NCBI GenBank assembly: GCA_963620595.1
Contig: CAVFAY010000009.1
Location: 26,071 to 90,070 of the forward strand
Direction of reading: 5' to 3'
DNA: 64,000 nt
Source: Butyricicoccus_A sp963620595
GTDB taxonomy: Bacteria; Bacillota; Clostridia; Oscillospirales; Butyricicoccaceae
Positions 1-8,769 of the stretch are shown here, one piece after another (the first letter of the stretch is position 1; each line of letters starts with the position of its first letter). Under the pieces are notes generated by a model. The model saw only the letters and a program-made list of their open reading frames with translations, did no database searches and was not told the DNA's origin. Both the position numbers and the translations under genes were made by a program.

Positions 1-915
1 GAATAATTCATGCTGTTTCTCCTTCCGCGCGAGCTTGCTCGCCTCTCGCAATGATACCTGCTGAAACCGAACGTGATCACCTGGGCGGCACTGTGCCAGC
101 TTCGGGATGTCAAACGTACAAACCGTCGCAATCTTCGCATAGCCGCCGGTTGTCTGGCGGTCTGCCATCAAAACAATCGGCTTGCCATCCGACGCCACCT
201 GTACTGATCCCAATGTGATGCCATCCGAAATAATATCAGAGCCGTGATGGCTTTCAATCTCCGCACCGCTCATGCGATACCCCATGCGGTCGCTGTTGTC
301 TGCAACCGTGTAGCTCTCATGGAAAAAGGTCTCAATGCCTTTCGCGGTAAACGCATCGTCCTGCGGACCGAGAACGGCACGCAGCACAACCTCTGTCGGG
401 TATTCTTCCTCCGGCACGCGGCGATCCTTGAGCTGCTCCCATGTCTGATGCTCCTCGCCAATCGCCAAAATATCACCGGGAATCAAAGCTCTGCCCAGGA
501 ATCCGCCCATATGGCATTTCATGTTGGTCGAGCGGCTGCCCAAAACAATCGGCATATCGAATCCGCCAGCCGCAGCCAGATAGCATCGGCAGCCGGTCTT
601 GGCAAACGACAGCATCAGCTCCTCTCCTTCATGCAGTTCAAATGGCTGATTCATCGGAATCGTTTTCTTGTTCCGCTTCGGCTGCATGTCTGCTCCGGTC
701 AATGCCAAAATCATATCCTGCATGGCAACAAAGCACGCACCGGCAAAGGTCATTTCCAAAACCGCTTCGCCGTTTGTGTTGCCGACAAGATAATTCGCAC
801 GATGATACGCACGGGTATCCATGCATCCGCCTACGCCGATGCCCATCGACTGATAGCCGAATCGTCCTTCATCCTGTACGGTTGTTAATGCTCCCGGACG
901 CACAACTCTTAACAT
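1..915 (-). CDS. pxpC: 5-oxoprolinase subunit C, partial (runs off the left edge)
   Basis: Minus-strand reading frame open from ATG at 915 to the window edge, so the C-terminus is missing. It begins MLRVVRPGALTTVQDEGR, the typical N-terminus of the biotin-dependent carboxyltransferase-like PxpC/KipA family. Later segments such as the GSRSTN stretch and the TTGGYAKIAT stretch also fit. PxpA, PxpB and PxpC together hydrolyse 5-oxoproline (pyroglutamate) to glutamate with ATP. The ATG overlaps the stop of pxpB by seven bases (909-915), so the two are probably translationally coupled. Family assignment is firm; the substrate is inferred from the family. Confidence 0.88.
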   Translation of the reverse strand, partial: MLRVVRPGALTTVQDEGRFGYQSMGIGVGGCMDTRAYHRANYLVGNTNGEAVLEMTFAGACFVAMQDMILALTGADMQPKRNKKTIPMNQPFELHEGEELMLSFAKTGCRCYLAAAGGFDMPIVLGSRSTNMKCHMGGFLGRALIPGDILAIGEEHQTWEQLKDRRVPEEEYPTEVVLRAVLGPQDDAFTAKGIETFFHESYTVADNSDRMGYRMSGAEIESHHGSDIISDGITLGSVQVASDGKPIVLMADRQTTGGYAKIATVCTFDIPKLAQCRPGDHVRFQQVSLREASKLARKEKQHELF

Positions 916-1652
916 ACAGACACCTCCTCTGTTTCCAGCTGGTAAGTGCCCGCTGTCACCTGTTCTCGAATGGTCTGATATTCTTCAGGAGAGATCGGAA
1001 CAAACCGAATATATTCGCCCGCATGGCACAGAATATAGGGACTGTGCTTGGGGTCATACAGCTCCAGTGGTGTTCTGCCGATTAGCCGCCAGCCACCAGG
1101 AGAATCCAGCGGATAAACACCTGTCTGGCTGCCTCCGATGCCAACAGCGCCCGCCGGAATGCGGACACGCGGCGTCTTTAATCTCGGCATCTCCAGCCGT
1201 TTGTCCAAGCCGCCCAGATACGCAAATCCGGGCAAAAATCCCATCATATAAATGCGGTAATCGGTACCACTGTGTACGGCAATGACTTCTTGCTCTGACA
1301 TACCAGCATGTGCGGCAAGATCTGCCATATCCGGGCCAAACGCTCCGCCATAACAGCACGGAATTTTAATCACGCGCTTTTTGGTGCCTTCGCTGATCTG
1401 ACAATTCTTTTCCAGCTTTTTGAGCTTGCGGCACAGGGCAGAAAAATGTGTCTGCACCGGGTCAAAGGTCACCATCAGCGAACGGAATGTCGGAATGACT
1501 TCCCGCACGCTGGGCAGCTGCGCATCCAAAATACTCTTGCCCATTGCCTGTACTTTATCGTTGATCGCATCGCTGATCTCACTGCCGAACTCTACGACCA
1601 GCGCCGCATCCCCGGCCGGAAGATAGCGCGCTGTATTGGTCCGTCCGCTCAA
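909..1652 (-). CDS. pxpB: 5-oxoprolinase subunit B (KipI-like)
   Basis: About 247 residues. It matches the PxpB/KipI allophanate-hydrolase-subunit-1 fold: an N-terminal YLPAGDAALVVEFG strand, the central MGFLPGFAYLGGL motif, then RIPAGAVGIGG and the SPGGWRLIGRTP motif. With PxpC it forms part of the ATP-dependent 5-oxoprolinase. I place the start at TTG 1652, eight bases after a strong AGGGAGG site (1661-1667). The longer frame reaching 1733 would overlap the aminotransferase gene and has no better start. It lies 34 bases after the upstream aminotransferase gene, suggesting one operon. KipI of Bacillus inhibits the KinA sporulation kinase, but pxpBC is the commoner meaning in this arrangement. 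Confidence 0.88.
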   Translation of the reverse strand: MSGRTNTARYLPAGDAALVVEFGSEISDAINDKVQAMGKSILDAQLPSVREVIPTFRSLMVTFDPVQTHFSALCRKLKKLEKNCQISEGTKKRVIKIPCCYGGAFGPDMADLAAHAGMSEQEVIAVHSGTDYRIYMMGFLPGFAYLGGLDKRLEMPRLKTPRVRIPAGAVGIGGSQTGVYPLDSPGGWRLIGRTPLELYDPKHSPYILCHAGEYIRFVPISPEEYQTIREQVTAGTYQLETEEVSVC

Positions 1653-1686
1653 TGAAGCTCCCTCCCTTTTGTGAATTCTATTTCGT

Positions 1687-2532
1687 TTACTCTGCTGCGG
1701 TTGCGCTCTCGAATTCCTCGATGACTGCGGCACGCAGCTTTTCCATCAGCTCCGGATCCTTGCCGCCTGCCGGCTTACCATCAATCTCGCAAGCATGTAA
1801 GCACAGCTTGCTGGAGCTGGATACAATGATTTCGTCCGCATCAAACAGCTCATCCAGTGTGTACGGCGTCTCGCTTACTGGGATTTCCAGCTTCTTGCAC
1901 GCCTTAATCAGATGTGCACGTGCGATGCCCGGCAAAATCAAATTGTCTGTCGGTGCAGTGATGAACTTGCCGTCCTTCAGAATAGAAACATTACTGTGTG
2001 CACATTCCGTGACACGGTTGCCCGGACGATAGAATACGGTCTCCTGACAGCCTGCCTTCTTTGCCTTTTCCGAAGCAACACAGGACGGAATCAGATTCAA
2101 GGTCTTAATGTTGCAGTGCAGGAAACGTGTATCCGGCAGCGTAATCAGCTTGATCGGCTCCTTGCAGTCGCCGATGACCTGCGGGGTAATCATAATCCAC
2201 AGATTGCCTGCCCCTTCTGTATATACATGGTTGCGGATGCCGGTGCCGCGCGTTACCTGATAGTAAACGAACAGTTCCGGATCGTCCATTTTATTCACCA
2301 TTTCCTGGAGCAATTCCTTCAGCTCCGGCTTGGTAACCGGCATCACAATATCCAGCAGTCCTGCGCTGTTAAAGAAACGGTCAATGTGCTCATCAATGGC
2401 AAAAATCTTACCATTTCGTGCCGGTCCTGCATCATATACTCCATCACCAAACCAACAAACACGGTCGTTCATCGGGATGGACATGTCTTCCAGCTCACCA
2501 TATTTTCCGTTATAATAACCCAACGTTTTCAT
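1687..2532 (-). CDS. dat: Class IV aminotransferase, probable D-amino-acid aminotransferase
   Basis: 281 residues from ATG 2532, eight bases after a GGAGG site; a longer frame to 2640 lacks this signal. It is a fold-type IV PLP enzyme of the BCAT/DAAT group. Visible marks are GDGVYDAGPARNGKIFAIDEHIDRF spread over residues 29-53, the catalytic lysine in NIKTLNLIP, and the cofactor segment ending VTECAHSNVSI (Glu plus Ser/Asn contacts). The pattern resembles D-alanine/D-glutamate transaminase more than branched-chain aminotransferase. It is the first gene before pxpB-pxpC, so it may feed glutamate-family amino acid turnover. A branched-chain or aminodeoxychorismate lyase role cannot be excluded from sequence alone. 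Confidence 0.8.
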   Translation of the reverse strand: MKTLGYYNGKYGELEDMSIPMNDRVCWFGDGVYDAGPARNGKIFAIDEHIDRFFNSAGLLDIVMPVTKPELKELLQEMVNKMDDPELFVYYQVTRGTGIRNHVYTEGAGNLWIMITPQVIGDCKEPIKLITLPDTRFLHCNIKTLNLIPSCVASEKAKKAGCQETVFYRPGNRVTECAHSNVSILKDGKFITAPTDNLILPGIARAHLIKACKKLEIPVSETPYTLDELFDADEIIVSSSSKLCLHACEIDGKPAGGKDPELMEKLRAAVIEEFESATAAE

Positions 2533-3094
2533 TTTTTCTGCCTCCAGAATGAAGAAATTTGCATCGTTTTTATCTTTATTATGCAAAAAGAGAACAAGCA
2601 AGTACCTTGTTAGCCCCATTGCCTGTTCCTTATATTTCACTATACGCCGCTTCTTAATTTTTTACAAGATCAATTGGTAATTTTCTCTATTTTTCTGTTA
2701 TTTTTTATTTTTTTCGAATTTTTTTCGATTTTTTCTAGATTTTTCATAATTTATCTCCTGTTCTTTTCAGTTCGATTGTTTAAAAATCGGCGTGTAAACA
2801 AAGAATACAATTTGCATAACAGGTCTTAGACGGCTGCATTTTCTTGCTTTGACTTGAACAAATATCCAAACAACCTATTAATAATTATACTTATTTTTAA
2901 GTACAATGACAATAGGGTGAGAAAAAAATTACGCACCAGACAACTTGCATACGCATATGCTAAAACGCCACCAAATAGCAGAATTAGGTCAAGCAAGGAT
3001 ATTTTGACATTTGATCCCAGAACAAACATGACATGTATCATCTTACACGGAATGATACATGTCATGTTTATAAGCCTATGTATTACTAGAACGG
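2533..3094. other. Intergenic region: AT-rich leader, sigK-like motif and a perfect inverted repeat
   Basis: Between the dat gene and the inositol-type operon there is no convincing coding sequence. Bases 2640-2760 are strongly T-rich on the plus strand and probably hold the dat promoter. At 2936-2963 a block (GCACCAGACAACTT, then GCATATG-TAAA) matches the sequence just upstream of sigK at 9984-10016. A perfect 18-bp inverted repeat lies at 3024-3069. The open frames here are short and lack ribosome sites. Confidence 0.6.
3024..3069. repeat. Perfect 18-bp inverted repeat with 10-nt loop
   Basis: The arms at 3024-3041 and 3052-3069 are exactly complementary (AAACATGACATGTATCAT and its inverse). 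The repeat lies 25 bases beyond the stop of the last gene in the inositol-type operon. On that strand no T-run follows, so it is not a standard intrinsic terminator. It may be an mRNA-stabilising 3' hairpin or a protein-binding site. Confidence 0.75.
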
Positions 3095-3883
3095 TTAGAA
3101 AATTTCCATGATTGCCGGAACAGCAGTCTTGGTGTCAGTCTTCGGGAACAGCTCACAGCCGACAACGCCGGTATAGTTCAGTTCCTTGAGAACATTCATC
3201 ACGTTCTTGTAGCAGATTTCGCCTGTGCCCGGTTCATGACGCCCCGGTGCATCGGCAATATGAATATGGCCAATGGTATCAATGTACTCACGAATGGTAT
3301 CGCAAATCTTGCCTTCGTTGAGCTGCATATGATATGCATCATACAGAATGCGCAGCTTTGGAGAGTGAATCAGACGAATCATCTCTGCTGCCACCTGCGT
3401 ATTCTTCAGGAAATTGCCAACATGGTCGGTGGTGATGTTCAGACCTTCCAGATTCATCTGGATACCGCTCTCTTCTGCAATCTTTGCGCAGTCGAGCAGC
3501 ATGTCGTACATGGAGCACAGCTTTACCGTATCGGACAGGTTGTTATAATGATTGACAACAATACCGCCATCGCCCAGTGCATTGGAGTGAATGGTCACGC
3601 TCTTTGCACCGATCTTCTGTGCAGCTGCTACAGATTTCTTCAAGAACTCCAGATACTTTTCTTTGTGGGTCGGATCAACCAGAGAATAATCCGCATCGCC
3701 GTTGAAACCGCTGATGCCAATGCCTGCCTTCTCTGCTGCTGCCTTGACAGCATCCAGATCCTTGTCCGTCCAGCTCCAGAACTCTACATAGTCGAAGCCA
3801 TCGTCCTTTGCCGCCTGAAAACGATCGAGAAACGGAATCTCAGAATACATCGGTTCGATGCATGCGCCTTTTAACAGTCTCAT
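3095..3883 (-). CDS. Hydroxypyruvate isomerase-like TIM-barrel protein
   Basis: 262 residues from ATG 3883 after an AAAGGAG site. It belongs to the xylose-isomerase-like / AP-endonuclease-2 TIM-barrel superfamily. The metal-binding strand motifs are visible: SVTIHSN, NLEGLN, ILYDAYH and the HIHIADAPGRHEPGTGEI segment that marks the Hyi/OtnI group. It probably isomerises a small keto-aldose in a sugar or inositol pathway in the cytoplasm. It is the last gene of a minus-strand operon with an iolE-like gene, an inositol-dehydrogenase-like gene and a GPH symporter. Family is clear; the exact substrate is not. Confidence 0.8.
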   Translation of the reverse strand: MRLLKGACIEPMYSEIPFLDRFQAAKDDGFDYVEFWSWTDKDLDAVKAAAEKAGIGISGFNGDADYSLVDPTHKEKYLEFLKKSVAAAQKIGAKSVTIHSNALGDGGIVVNHYNNLSDTVKLCSMYDMLLDCAKIAEESGIQMNLEGLNITTDHVGNFLKNTQVAAEMIRLIHSPKLRILYDAYHMQLNEGKICDTIREYIDTIGHIHIADAPGRHEPGTGEICYKNVMNVLKELNYTGVVGCELFPKTDTKTAVPAIMEIF

Positions 3884-3943
3884 ATGAAGTTCTCCTTTAC
3901 TCTTTTGTTATACACTAACACAATTTATATGCTATTGCAATCC

Positions 3944-4682
3944 TTAAATACCTGCTGTTTTCTTAATATAATTACGAGCCTTGCACGCATACTCAAACGG
4001 ATTTGCCTTTGCCGGATCCTGCTCCGCTTCTACCACAAAGCAGCCTTCCAGAACAGTCTTACGGAACTTGAAGCCTTCTTCACGTGCACGCTTCATCATG
4101 TCCGGACGAATATCCTTCAGATGTACATGACCGATACGCGGACCAAATTCCTTCGCTGCCTTTACTGCATCCTCGCCGGAGAAAGTAAAATGACCGGTAT
4201 CAAAACACAGATATACATAGCGCGGATCGGTGTTATCCACCAAGCGCTTGGTCTCTTCAAAGGTCTGCACAACAGTTGCCATGTGGTGATGATAACACAG
4301 CTTAAAACCACGCTCTGTCGCAATTCTGCCCAGCTTATTCAGACCGGTGCACAGCTTGCCCCATTCTTCATCCGAAGCAATCGGCTTGTTGTCACCAAAC
4401 ATCGAGCACTCTTCTGCAAACAGATTGCGGGTCAGCTCACACACATTGATGCGAGATGCGCCGACCTTTTCCAAAAAGTCCAGCTGTGCAATAAAAGCCT
4501 TTTCATTTTCTTCATAGGGAGTAGAGCACAGGAAACTAGAAAACCACTGAGACGCAATTTTGATGCCGCGTAAATCCAGTGCTTTATTCAGCACATCCGG
4601 ATCTGTCGGGAACTTGCCGCCGACTTCTGTTCCCTGAAAACCTGCCAATCGGCGCAATACCAAGTTTTACGTTATTAAACAT
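3944..4682 (-). pseudogene. iolE: iolE-like inosose dehydratase, broken by a small out-of-frame deletion
   Basis: The ATG at 4682 follows a good AAGGAGA site and encodes MFNNVKLGIAPIG, the normal IolE N-terminus. The frame then reads a short nonsense stretch to a stop. The rest of the protein (LAGFQGTEVGGKFP onward, including YHHHMATVV, CFDTGHF and GHVHLKD) continues in another frame to 3944. Compared with the IolE family about 23 residues after IAPIG are missing. Both deletion edges carry TTGGC, which suggests slippage between short direct repeats. A TTG at 4663 could start a truncated protein but lacks a ribosome site and the first strand. This is a genuine pseudogene or a sequence/assembly error. 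Intact IolE dehydrates scyllo-inosose. Confidence 0.75.
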
Positions 4683-4798
4683 ATGTAATCTCCTTTTTCA
4701 AACAGGAAATGTCATTTTGACAAGGAGCCGGTCAGGTTGGCATTCCCGCCGGCTCCTCGTTCAAAAAGTGGAGAGAGTTAGAGACTGGCAAATATCAA

Positions 4799-5815
4799 TT
4801 AGCCCTTGTAGAAGTCCGGACGATCAGTCAGCGGAACTTCTTCAATCGCGCCGCTCTTCTGAGACTTCAGGCAAGCGTCGGTAGTAACTGCTGCGCAGTA
4901 GCCATCCCAAGCGGAAGCAGCAACTTTGCAGTAAGTACCTGCGTTGCAAGCATCAGCCCAAGCCTGGAACTCACGGTCGTATGCTTCTGCAAAGTAGCCC
5001 AGACCGTCCGTGGTCATGCCCTTGTAATGGGTCTGGTTGGTGCAAACGTCTACACGAGACGGACGCGGCAGGGTTGCAGTGCCGTCCTCACACAGAACTT
5101 CGCAGCGAATGTCATATGCGTACTGGCAGTTTACCCAGATCTCGCAGCTGATTACCATACCGGAGGAAGTGGTCAGCATGACGATCTGCGGGTCGTGCAG
5201 ATCCTTGTTCTTGGAATGACGAGAGCGCTTCGGGAAGATAACCTGCGCCTTGGTGAAGTAGTCGCCTACCAGCCATGCCATGGTGTCAATCTCATGGATC
5301 GCAGTTCCGGTAACAGCAACAACATCATCATACTGTGCCGGATAATTTGCGTTACGATGTGCACAATGTGCTACCAGCGGAGCGCCCAGCTTGCCGGAAA
5401 CAACCAGTGCCTTCAGCTCTTCGTAAGCCGGATCGAAACGACGGTTGAAGCCCATCTGAATCAGGCGCTTGCCGCCTGCAATCTCTGCGTCAACGACCTT
5501 CTTTGCACCCTCAGCAGATGCAGACAGCGGCTTCTCACAGAAGATGAACTTGCCGCACTTGATTGCTTCCAGGCAGTACTCCTCATGGGTGGAGTCGATG
5601 GATACAATAACAATTGCATCTACTTCCGGATCGTTAATCAGCGCGAACGGATCAGCGATAAAACGAACGGACGGATACGGTGCGATAACTTCCTTTGCAT
5701 GTGCCTCGTTGATGTCGGATACAGCAACAACGGTTGCTCCGTTAATCTTGTTCATGATGCGCAGGAAATGCTGCGTGCCCATCGAACCTACACCGATAAT
5801 ACCTACGTTTAACAT
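4799..5815 (-). CDS. iolG: Gfo/Idh/MocA oxidoreductase, inositol 2-dehydrogenase-like
   Basis: 338 residues from ATG 5815, nine bases after AAGGAG; an in-frame TTG at 5821 is too close to that site. N-terminal Rossmann fold with GIIGVGSMG (residues 4-12) for NAD(P), then the family signature CEKPLS (catalytic Lys) and the active-site segment GTAIHEIDTMAWLVGD with the Asp/His pair. It probably oxidises myo-inositol or a related polyol to the 2-keto form. The neighbours (symporter, IolE-like, isomerase-like) support inositol-type catabolism. Other Gfo/Idh/MocA substrates remain possible. Confidence 0.82.
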   Translation of the reverse strand: MLNVGIIGVGSMGTQHFLRIMNKINGATVVAVSDINEAHAKEVIAPYPSVRFIADPFALINDPEVDAIVIVSIDSTHEEYCLEAIKCGKFIFCEKPLSASAEGAKKVVDAEIAGGKRLIQMGFNRRFDPAYEELKALVVSGKLGAPLVAHCAHRNANYPAQYDDVVAVTGTAIHEIDTMAWLVGDYFTKAQVIFPKRSRHSKNKDLHDPQIVMLTTSSGMVISCEIWVNCQYAYDIRCEVLCEDGTATLPRPSRVDVCTNQTHYKGMTTDGLGYFAEAYDREFQAWADACNAGTYCKVAASAWDGYCAAVTTDACLKSQKSGAIEEVPLTDRPDFYKG

Positions 5816-5854
5816 AATCAAACACTCCTTTAAAAATTTTTTCTTGTTGTTGAT

Positions 5855-7246
5855 TTATTGTTCTGCTGCTTCCTTTGCAGCCTTCTCACGTGCTAACAGA
5901 TCCTTCATGACCTTCGGATATTCCTTATCCAGATGATAGAACAGCAGGATAACAATGATAAAGATTGCCGTGGCAACCATGCCATATACAAACAGATTGT
6001 ATACCGTATCCAGAGCCTTCTGCGTCTGTTCTGCTGCGCTTGCAACACCATTATATCCAGCCCAGCTCATGATTGCGCCGATTGCCGCAGAGCAGATGCC
6101 CTGTCCAAACTTCTGACCGGAAGTAACTGCACTCTGAATCGCAGACGGTGTACGCATACCAGTCTTCCACTGGCCGTATTCTACAACGTCAGCGACCATG
6201 GTGTACATCATTGCGTACTCACAAGCCAGACCAACGCCGCGTAGCAGCGTGCCGCCAAATACAACCGGTACACTCGTCGGGCCAAGCGGAATAATCAGTG
6301 CACCAACGATGATGCATACAGCACCAAACACACACCAGTTTCTCTTAGACATCTTATGGATGAGCAGACCGATAATCGGTGTGCAGACAACCATCATAAT
6401 CTGGCAGGCAAAGTTGATAACGCCCATCAGATTTTCTGTACCCAGGAAGTTCTTGCAGTAATAGGTCAGCATCGTACCAGCAACTGTCTGATAGAATGCC
6501 AGCGCAAAGAAGAATAGGAATGCAATGATAAAGTACTTATTCTTAAACAGAACAGCGATTGCCGTCTTAAGCGGAAGTTTTTCGCCCTTGGACTCGTCAA
6601 CAACCTGTACACGCTCCTTGGTGAAGAAGAAGCACCACAGCAGCAGTGCGCTGCACGCAATACCATAGATTGCCGTTGCCTTGATCCAAGCCTGCTGTCC
6701 GCCGCCGAGCAAAGATACCAGCGGCAGGAATCCCAACGTCATTGCCATATTTGCCAGCGGAGAGATTGTCATACGAACAACGTTTGCGCTTGCACGCTCA
6801 TTCTGATCTCTGGTCATATAGGTAACCAGCGTTGCATACGGCAGCTGTGTCAGCGTGTATACAACTGTCAGCATCAGGTTATACGTAATAAAGATGTAAA
6901 TTGCCTGTGCCATACCGCCGATCTGCGGAACCGTCATCAGAAGTACGGCAGCTACCGTATACGGAATAGCCATCCACAACAGCCATGGACGAACGCGTCC
7001 ATACTTGGAACGGGTGCGGTCTACGATGAAGCCCGCGCAGATATCTGAGGCACCATTAAATACCTGAGAAATTGCAATGATCGTACCAACAGTTGCCGGC
7101 GAAACGCCTACAACATCTGTATAGAAAAATACCAGCAGCGTCGTAAACAATGCAAACATCGCGCAGGTTGCAACCTCGCCCATGCTGTACGATAGCTTTT
7201 CTTTCATGCTCAGTTTTCCGTCTGTCTGAGCCACTTCCTGTTTCAT
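5855..7246 (-). CDS. GPH-family sugar:cation symporter (MFS), likely inositol or polyol uptake
   Basis: 463 residues with about twelve hydrophobic helices, from ATG 7246 after GGGGAG. The N-terminal segment EKLSYSMGEVATCAMF and the loop motif GFIVDRTRSKYGRVRPWLL mark the glycoside-pentoside-hexuronide:cation symporter family (melibiose/xyloside type). It is the first gene of the catabolic operon, 40 bases before the dehydrogenase gene, and directly downstream of a strong promoter with a palindromic operator (7278-7295). The transported substrate is inferred from the neighbours to be inositol or a related sugar. It acts in the cytoplasmic membrane. Confidence 0.85.
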   Translation of the reverse strand: MKQEVAQTDGKLSMKEKLSYSMGEVATCAMFALFTTLLVFFYTDVVGVSPATVGTIIAISQVFNGASDICAGFIVDRTRSKYGRVRPWLLWMAIPYTVAAVLLMTVPQIGGMAQAIYIFITYNLMLTVVYTLTQLPYATLVTYMTRDQNERASANVVRMTISPLANMAMTLGFLPLVSLLGGGQQAWIKATAIYGIACSALLLWCFFFTKERVQVVDESKGEKLPLKTAIAVLFKNKYFIIAFLFFFALAFYQTVAGTMLTYYCKNFLGTENLMGVINFACQIMMVVCTPIIGLLIHKMSKRNWCVFGAVCIIVGALIIPLGPTSVPVVFGGTLLRGVGLACEYAMMYTMVADVVEYGQWKTGMRTPSAIQSAVTSGQKFGQGICSAAIGAIMSWAGYNGVASAAEQTQKALDTVYNLFVYGMVATAIFIIVILLFYHLDKEYPKVMKDLLAREKAAKEAAEQ

Positions 7247-7277
7247 AAAGTTTCTCCCCTCTTTGTGCTTTTATTTT

Positions 7278-7328
7278 TTGTGCTTCTTAGCACAATTATT
7301 TTATACCACATTATTTTAACACTGTCAA
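7278..7328 (-). promoter_or_regulatory. Promoter and LacI-type operator of the inositol-type operon
   Basis: On the minus strand TTGACA (7328-7323), a 17-base spacer and TATAAA (7305-7300) form a near-consensus housekeeping promoter. Just downstream, over the expected start site, lies a perfect palindrome TTGTGC-N6-GCACAA (7278-7295). Its position would block initiation. The LacI protein encoded at 7585-8637 is the obvious candidate repressor. Confidence 0.75.
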
Positions 7329-7515
7329 CGAAGATATTTTCAATAAATCCAGTGTTTTTTTCACTTTTATTATCGTTGTGTCAATTTTGTGCCGATCATT
7401 TCTGTGTGTTTTTTATCTTTTCTATGTATTCCGAAACTTTCTCGATTTTCCCCTTCCTCAATCCAAATTTCTTGCTGTTTTTTTGTTGATATTGCTCAGT
7501 TTTGATTCAAATGGG

Positions 7516-7554
7516 CAAAAAAAGCAGGAGTCAGATCTATAAATCCAACTCCTG
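7516..7554 (-). terminator. Intrinsic terminator after the first lacI-type gene
   Basis: Stem CAGGAGT (7525-7531) pairs with ACTCCTG (7548-7554). On the minus strand it is followed by a run of seven T. It lies 30 bases past the LacI stop. Confidence 0.8.
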
Positions 7555-7584
7555 TTTTGTGCTTTTTGCTTTATATGTGCACAA

Positions 7585-8637
7585 TTATACTGCTTCCATA
7601 TTTTCCGAACAGATAATATCTATTTTGGAACGCTCTGTATCTTTTGGCACCATTCCCTTGTGCAAATACTCTCTCAACACGATCAGAGAGCGATAGCCCT
7701 GCTGATAGATATTCTGTGCAATGGTAAAATCAATTTCCTCATTTTTTAGCAATCGCCGCGTTGCATCTGTTAAGTCATGACTGATAACATGAATAGATCC
7801 ACTCTTTTTCATACTGCGAATCGCTTCTACACAGCCGGTAACGCTATGATTTGCCATATAAATTCCTTTTACATCCGGCACACGTTCCAATATATCGTGA
7901 ATTTTTTGATACGTCAAAGAATAATCATTATATGTTTCAATAATTTCTAATGATCTTCCGCTAAATCCACGCTCATAAATCCGCTCACAAAATCCCTGCA
8001 AACGCAAACGATGCGCATGGAATTCCGGATTTCCAATCGCTACGACTAAAATATCATTCGGCTGGAGATATTTAGCCATCAATTCTCCGGCGACGCGCCC
8101 ACCGGCAATTAAATCCTGTCCAATAAAGCACAAACGCTTGCTGTTTGTCAAATCCGAATTAAATGTCACGACCGGAATGCCCTGTTCACTGAGTTCATTG
8201 ACCTTTTGCGTGACAGAATCATGATCCATCGCACAAATTGCCAGACCTTTGGCGCCTTGCTGAACCAAACGGTCCATACGCTCTATGCTCTCATCAGGAA
8301 GATCCGATTCACACTGTTCAATCAATACATTGACAGAAAAATCGCTGAGCAATGCTTGTGCATCCCGAATGCCGCGCATGATCTCACTTTTAAAGAATCC
8401 ACCCCAGTTCGGCAGTACAATTCCCAGTGTGCCGCCCGTCTCAGTTGCCAACGGCAGCCCCAATGCTTTCGCCTGCTCTTCTTTTGGCGGCATATAGCCA
8501 AGTTCTTTCATTGCCTTGACAATCCGATCATATAATTCCGGCTTGACATGCGGTCGCTGATTGAGTACGCGATCCACGGTACCGCGAGAAACGCCGGCTC
8601 GTTCTGCCACCATATTGATTGTCACTTTTCGAGCCAT
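7585..8637 (-). CDS. LacI-family transcriptional repressor of the adjacent catabolic operon
   Basis: 350 residues. N-terminal LacI HTH (residues 4-50: TINMVAERAGVSRGTVDRVLN) is followed by a periplasmic-binding-protein-like effector domain (about 65-345, with GIVLPNWGGFF, IPVVTFNSD and the KGIYMANHS segment). The second half resembles the sugar-binding type found in regulators of inositol and ribose genes. It is transcribed from its own consensus promoter (8707-8679) and ends at a terminator before the divergent-spaced operon promoter. The palindromic operator at 7278-7295 is its likely target. The effector is not identifiable from sequence. Confidence 0.88.
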   Translation of the reverse strand: MARKVTINMVAERAGVSRGTVDRVLNQRPHVKPELYDRIVKAMKELGYMPPKEEQAKALGLPLATETGGTLGIVLPNWGGFFKSEIMRGIRDAQALLSDFSVNVLIEQCESDLPDESIERMDRLVQQGAKGLAICAMDHDSVTQKVNELSEQGIPVVTFNSDLTNSKRLCFIGQDLIAGGRVAGELMAKYLQPNDILVVAIGNPEFHAHRLRLQGFCERIYERGFSGRSLEIIETYNDYSLTYQKIHDILERVPDVKGIYMANHSVTGCVEAIRSMKKSGSIHVISHDLTDATRRLLKNEEIDFTIAQNIYQQGYRSLIVLREYLHKGMVPKDTERSKIDIICSENMEAV

Positions 8638-8678
8638 TGCTTCTTACCTCTCTTTCTTCACAAGTAAATCCTACCGGT

Positions 8679-8707
8679 ATTATAGCGCGAATCTGTCATT
8701 TTATCAA
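8679..8707 (-). promoter_or_regulatory. Promoter of the first lacI-type gene
   Basis: TTGATA (8707-8702), 17-base spacer, TATAAT (8684-8679) on the minus strand, about 40 bases before the ATG at 8637. Near-perfect housekeeping sigma-A type. Confidence 0.75.
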
Positions 8708-8721
8708 CTTAGAATTTAATA

Positions 8722-8759
8722 CAGGCAGATTTGGGAATATCATTCTCAAATCTGCCTGC
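8722..8759 (-). terminator. Hairpin after the second lacI-type gene
   Basis: Arms with core AGGCAGATTTG (from 8722) and CAAATCTGCCT (to 8759) form a long stem with an ATTC/GAAT inner part. It lies 11 bases beyond the stop at 8770 and just before the next promoter; the T-tract is weak. A closely similar hairpin sits inside the skin element at 33551-33588. Confidence 0.65.
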
Positions 8760-8769
8760 ACAGAACATC

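Noticed and set aside
244..888. 214-residue plus-strand frame at the left edge
   Set aside because: Opposite the clear pxpC reading frame; no family and no start signal.
2826..3065. 79-residue minus-strand frame with a hydrophobic stretch
   Set aside because: No ribosome site; its start lies inside the perfect inverted repeat. Probably non-coding.
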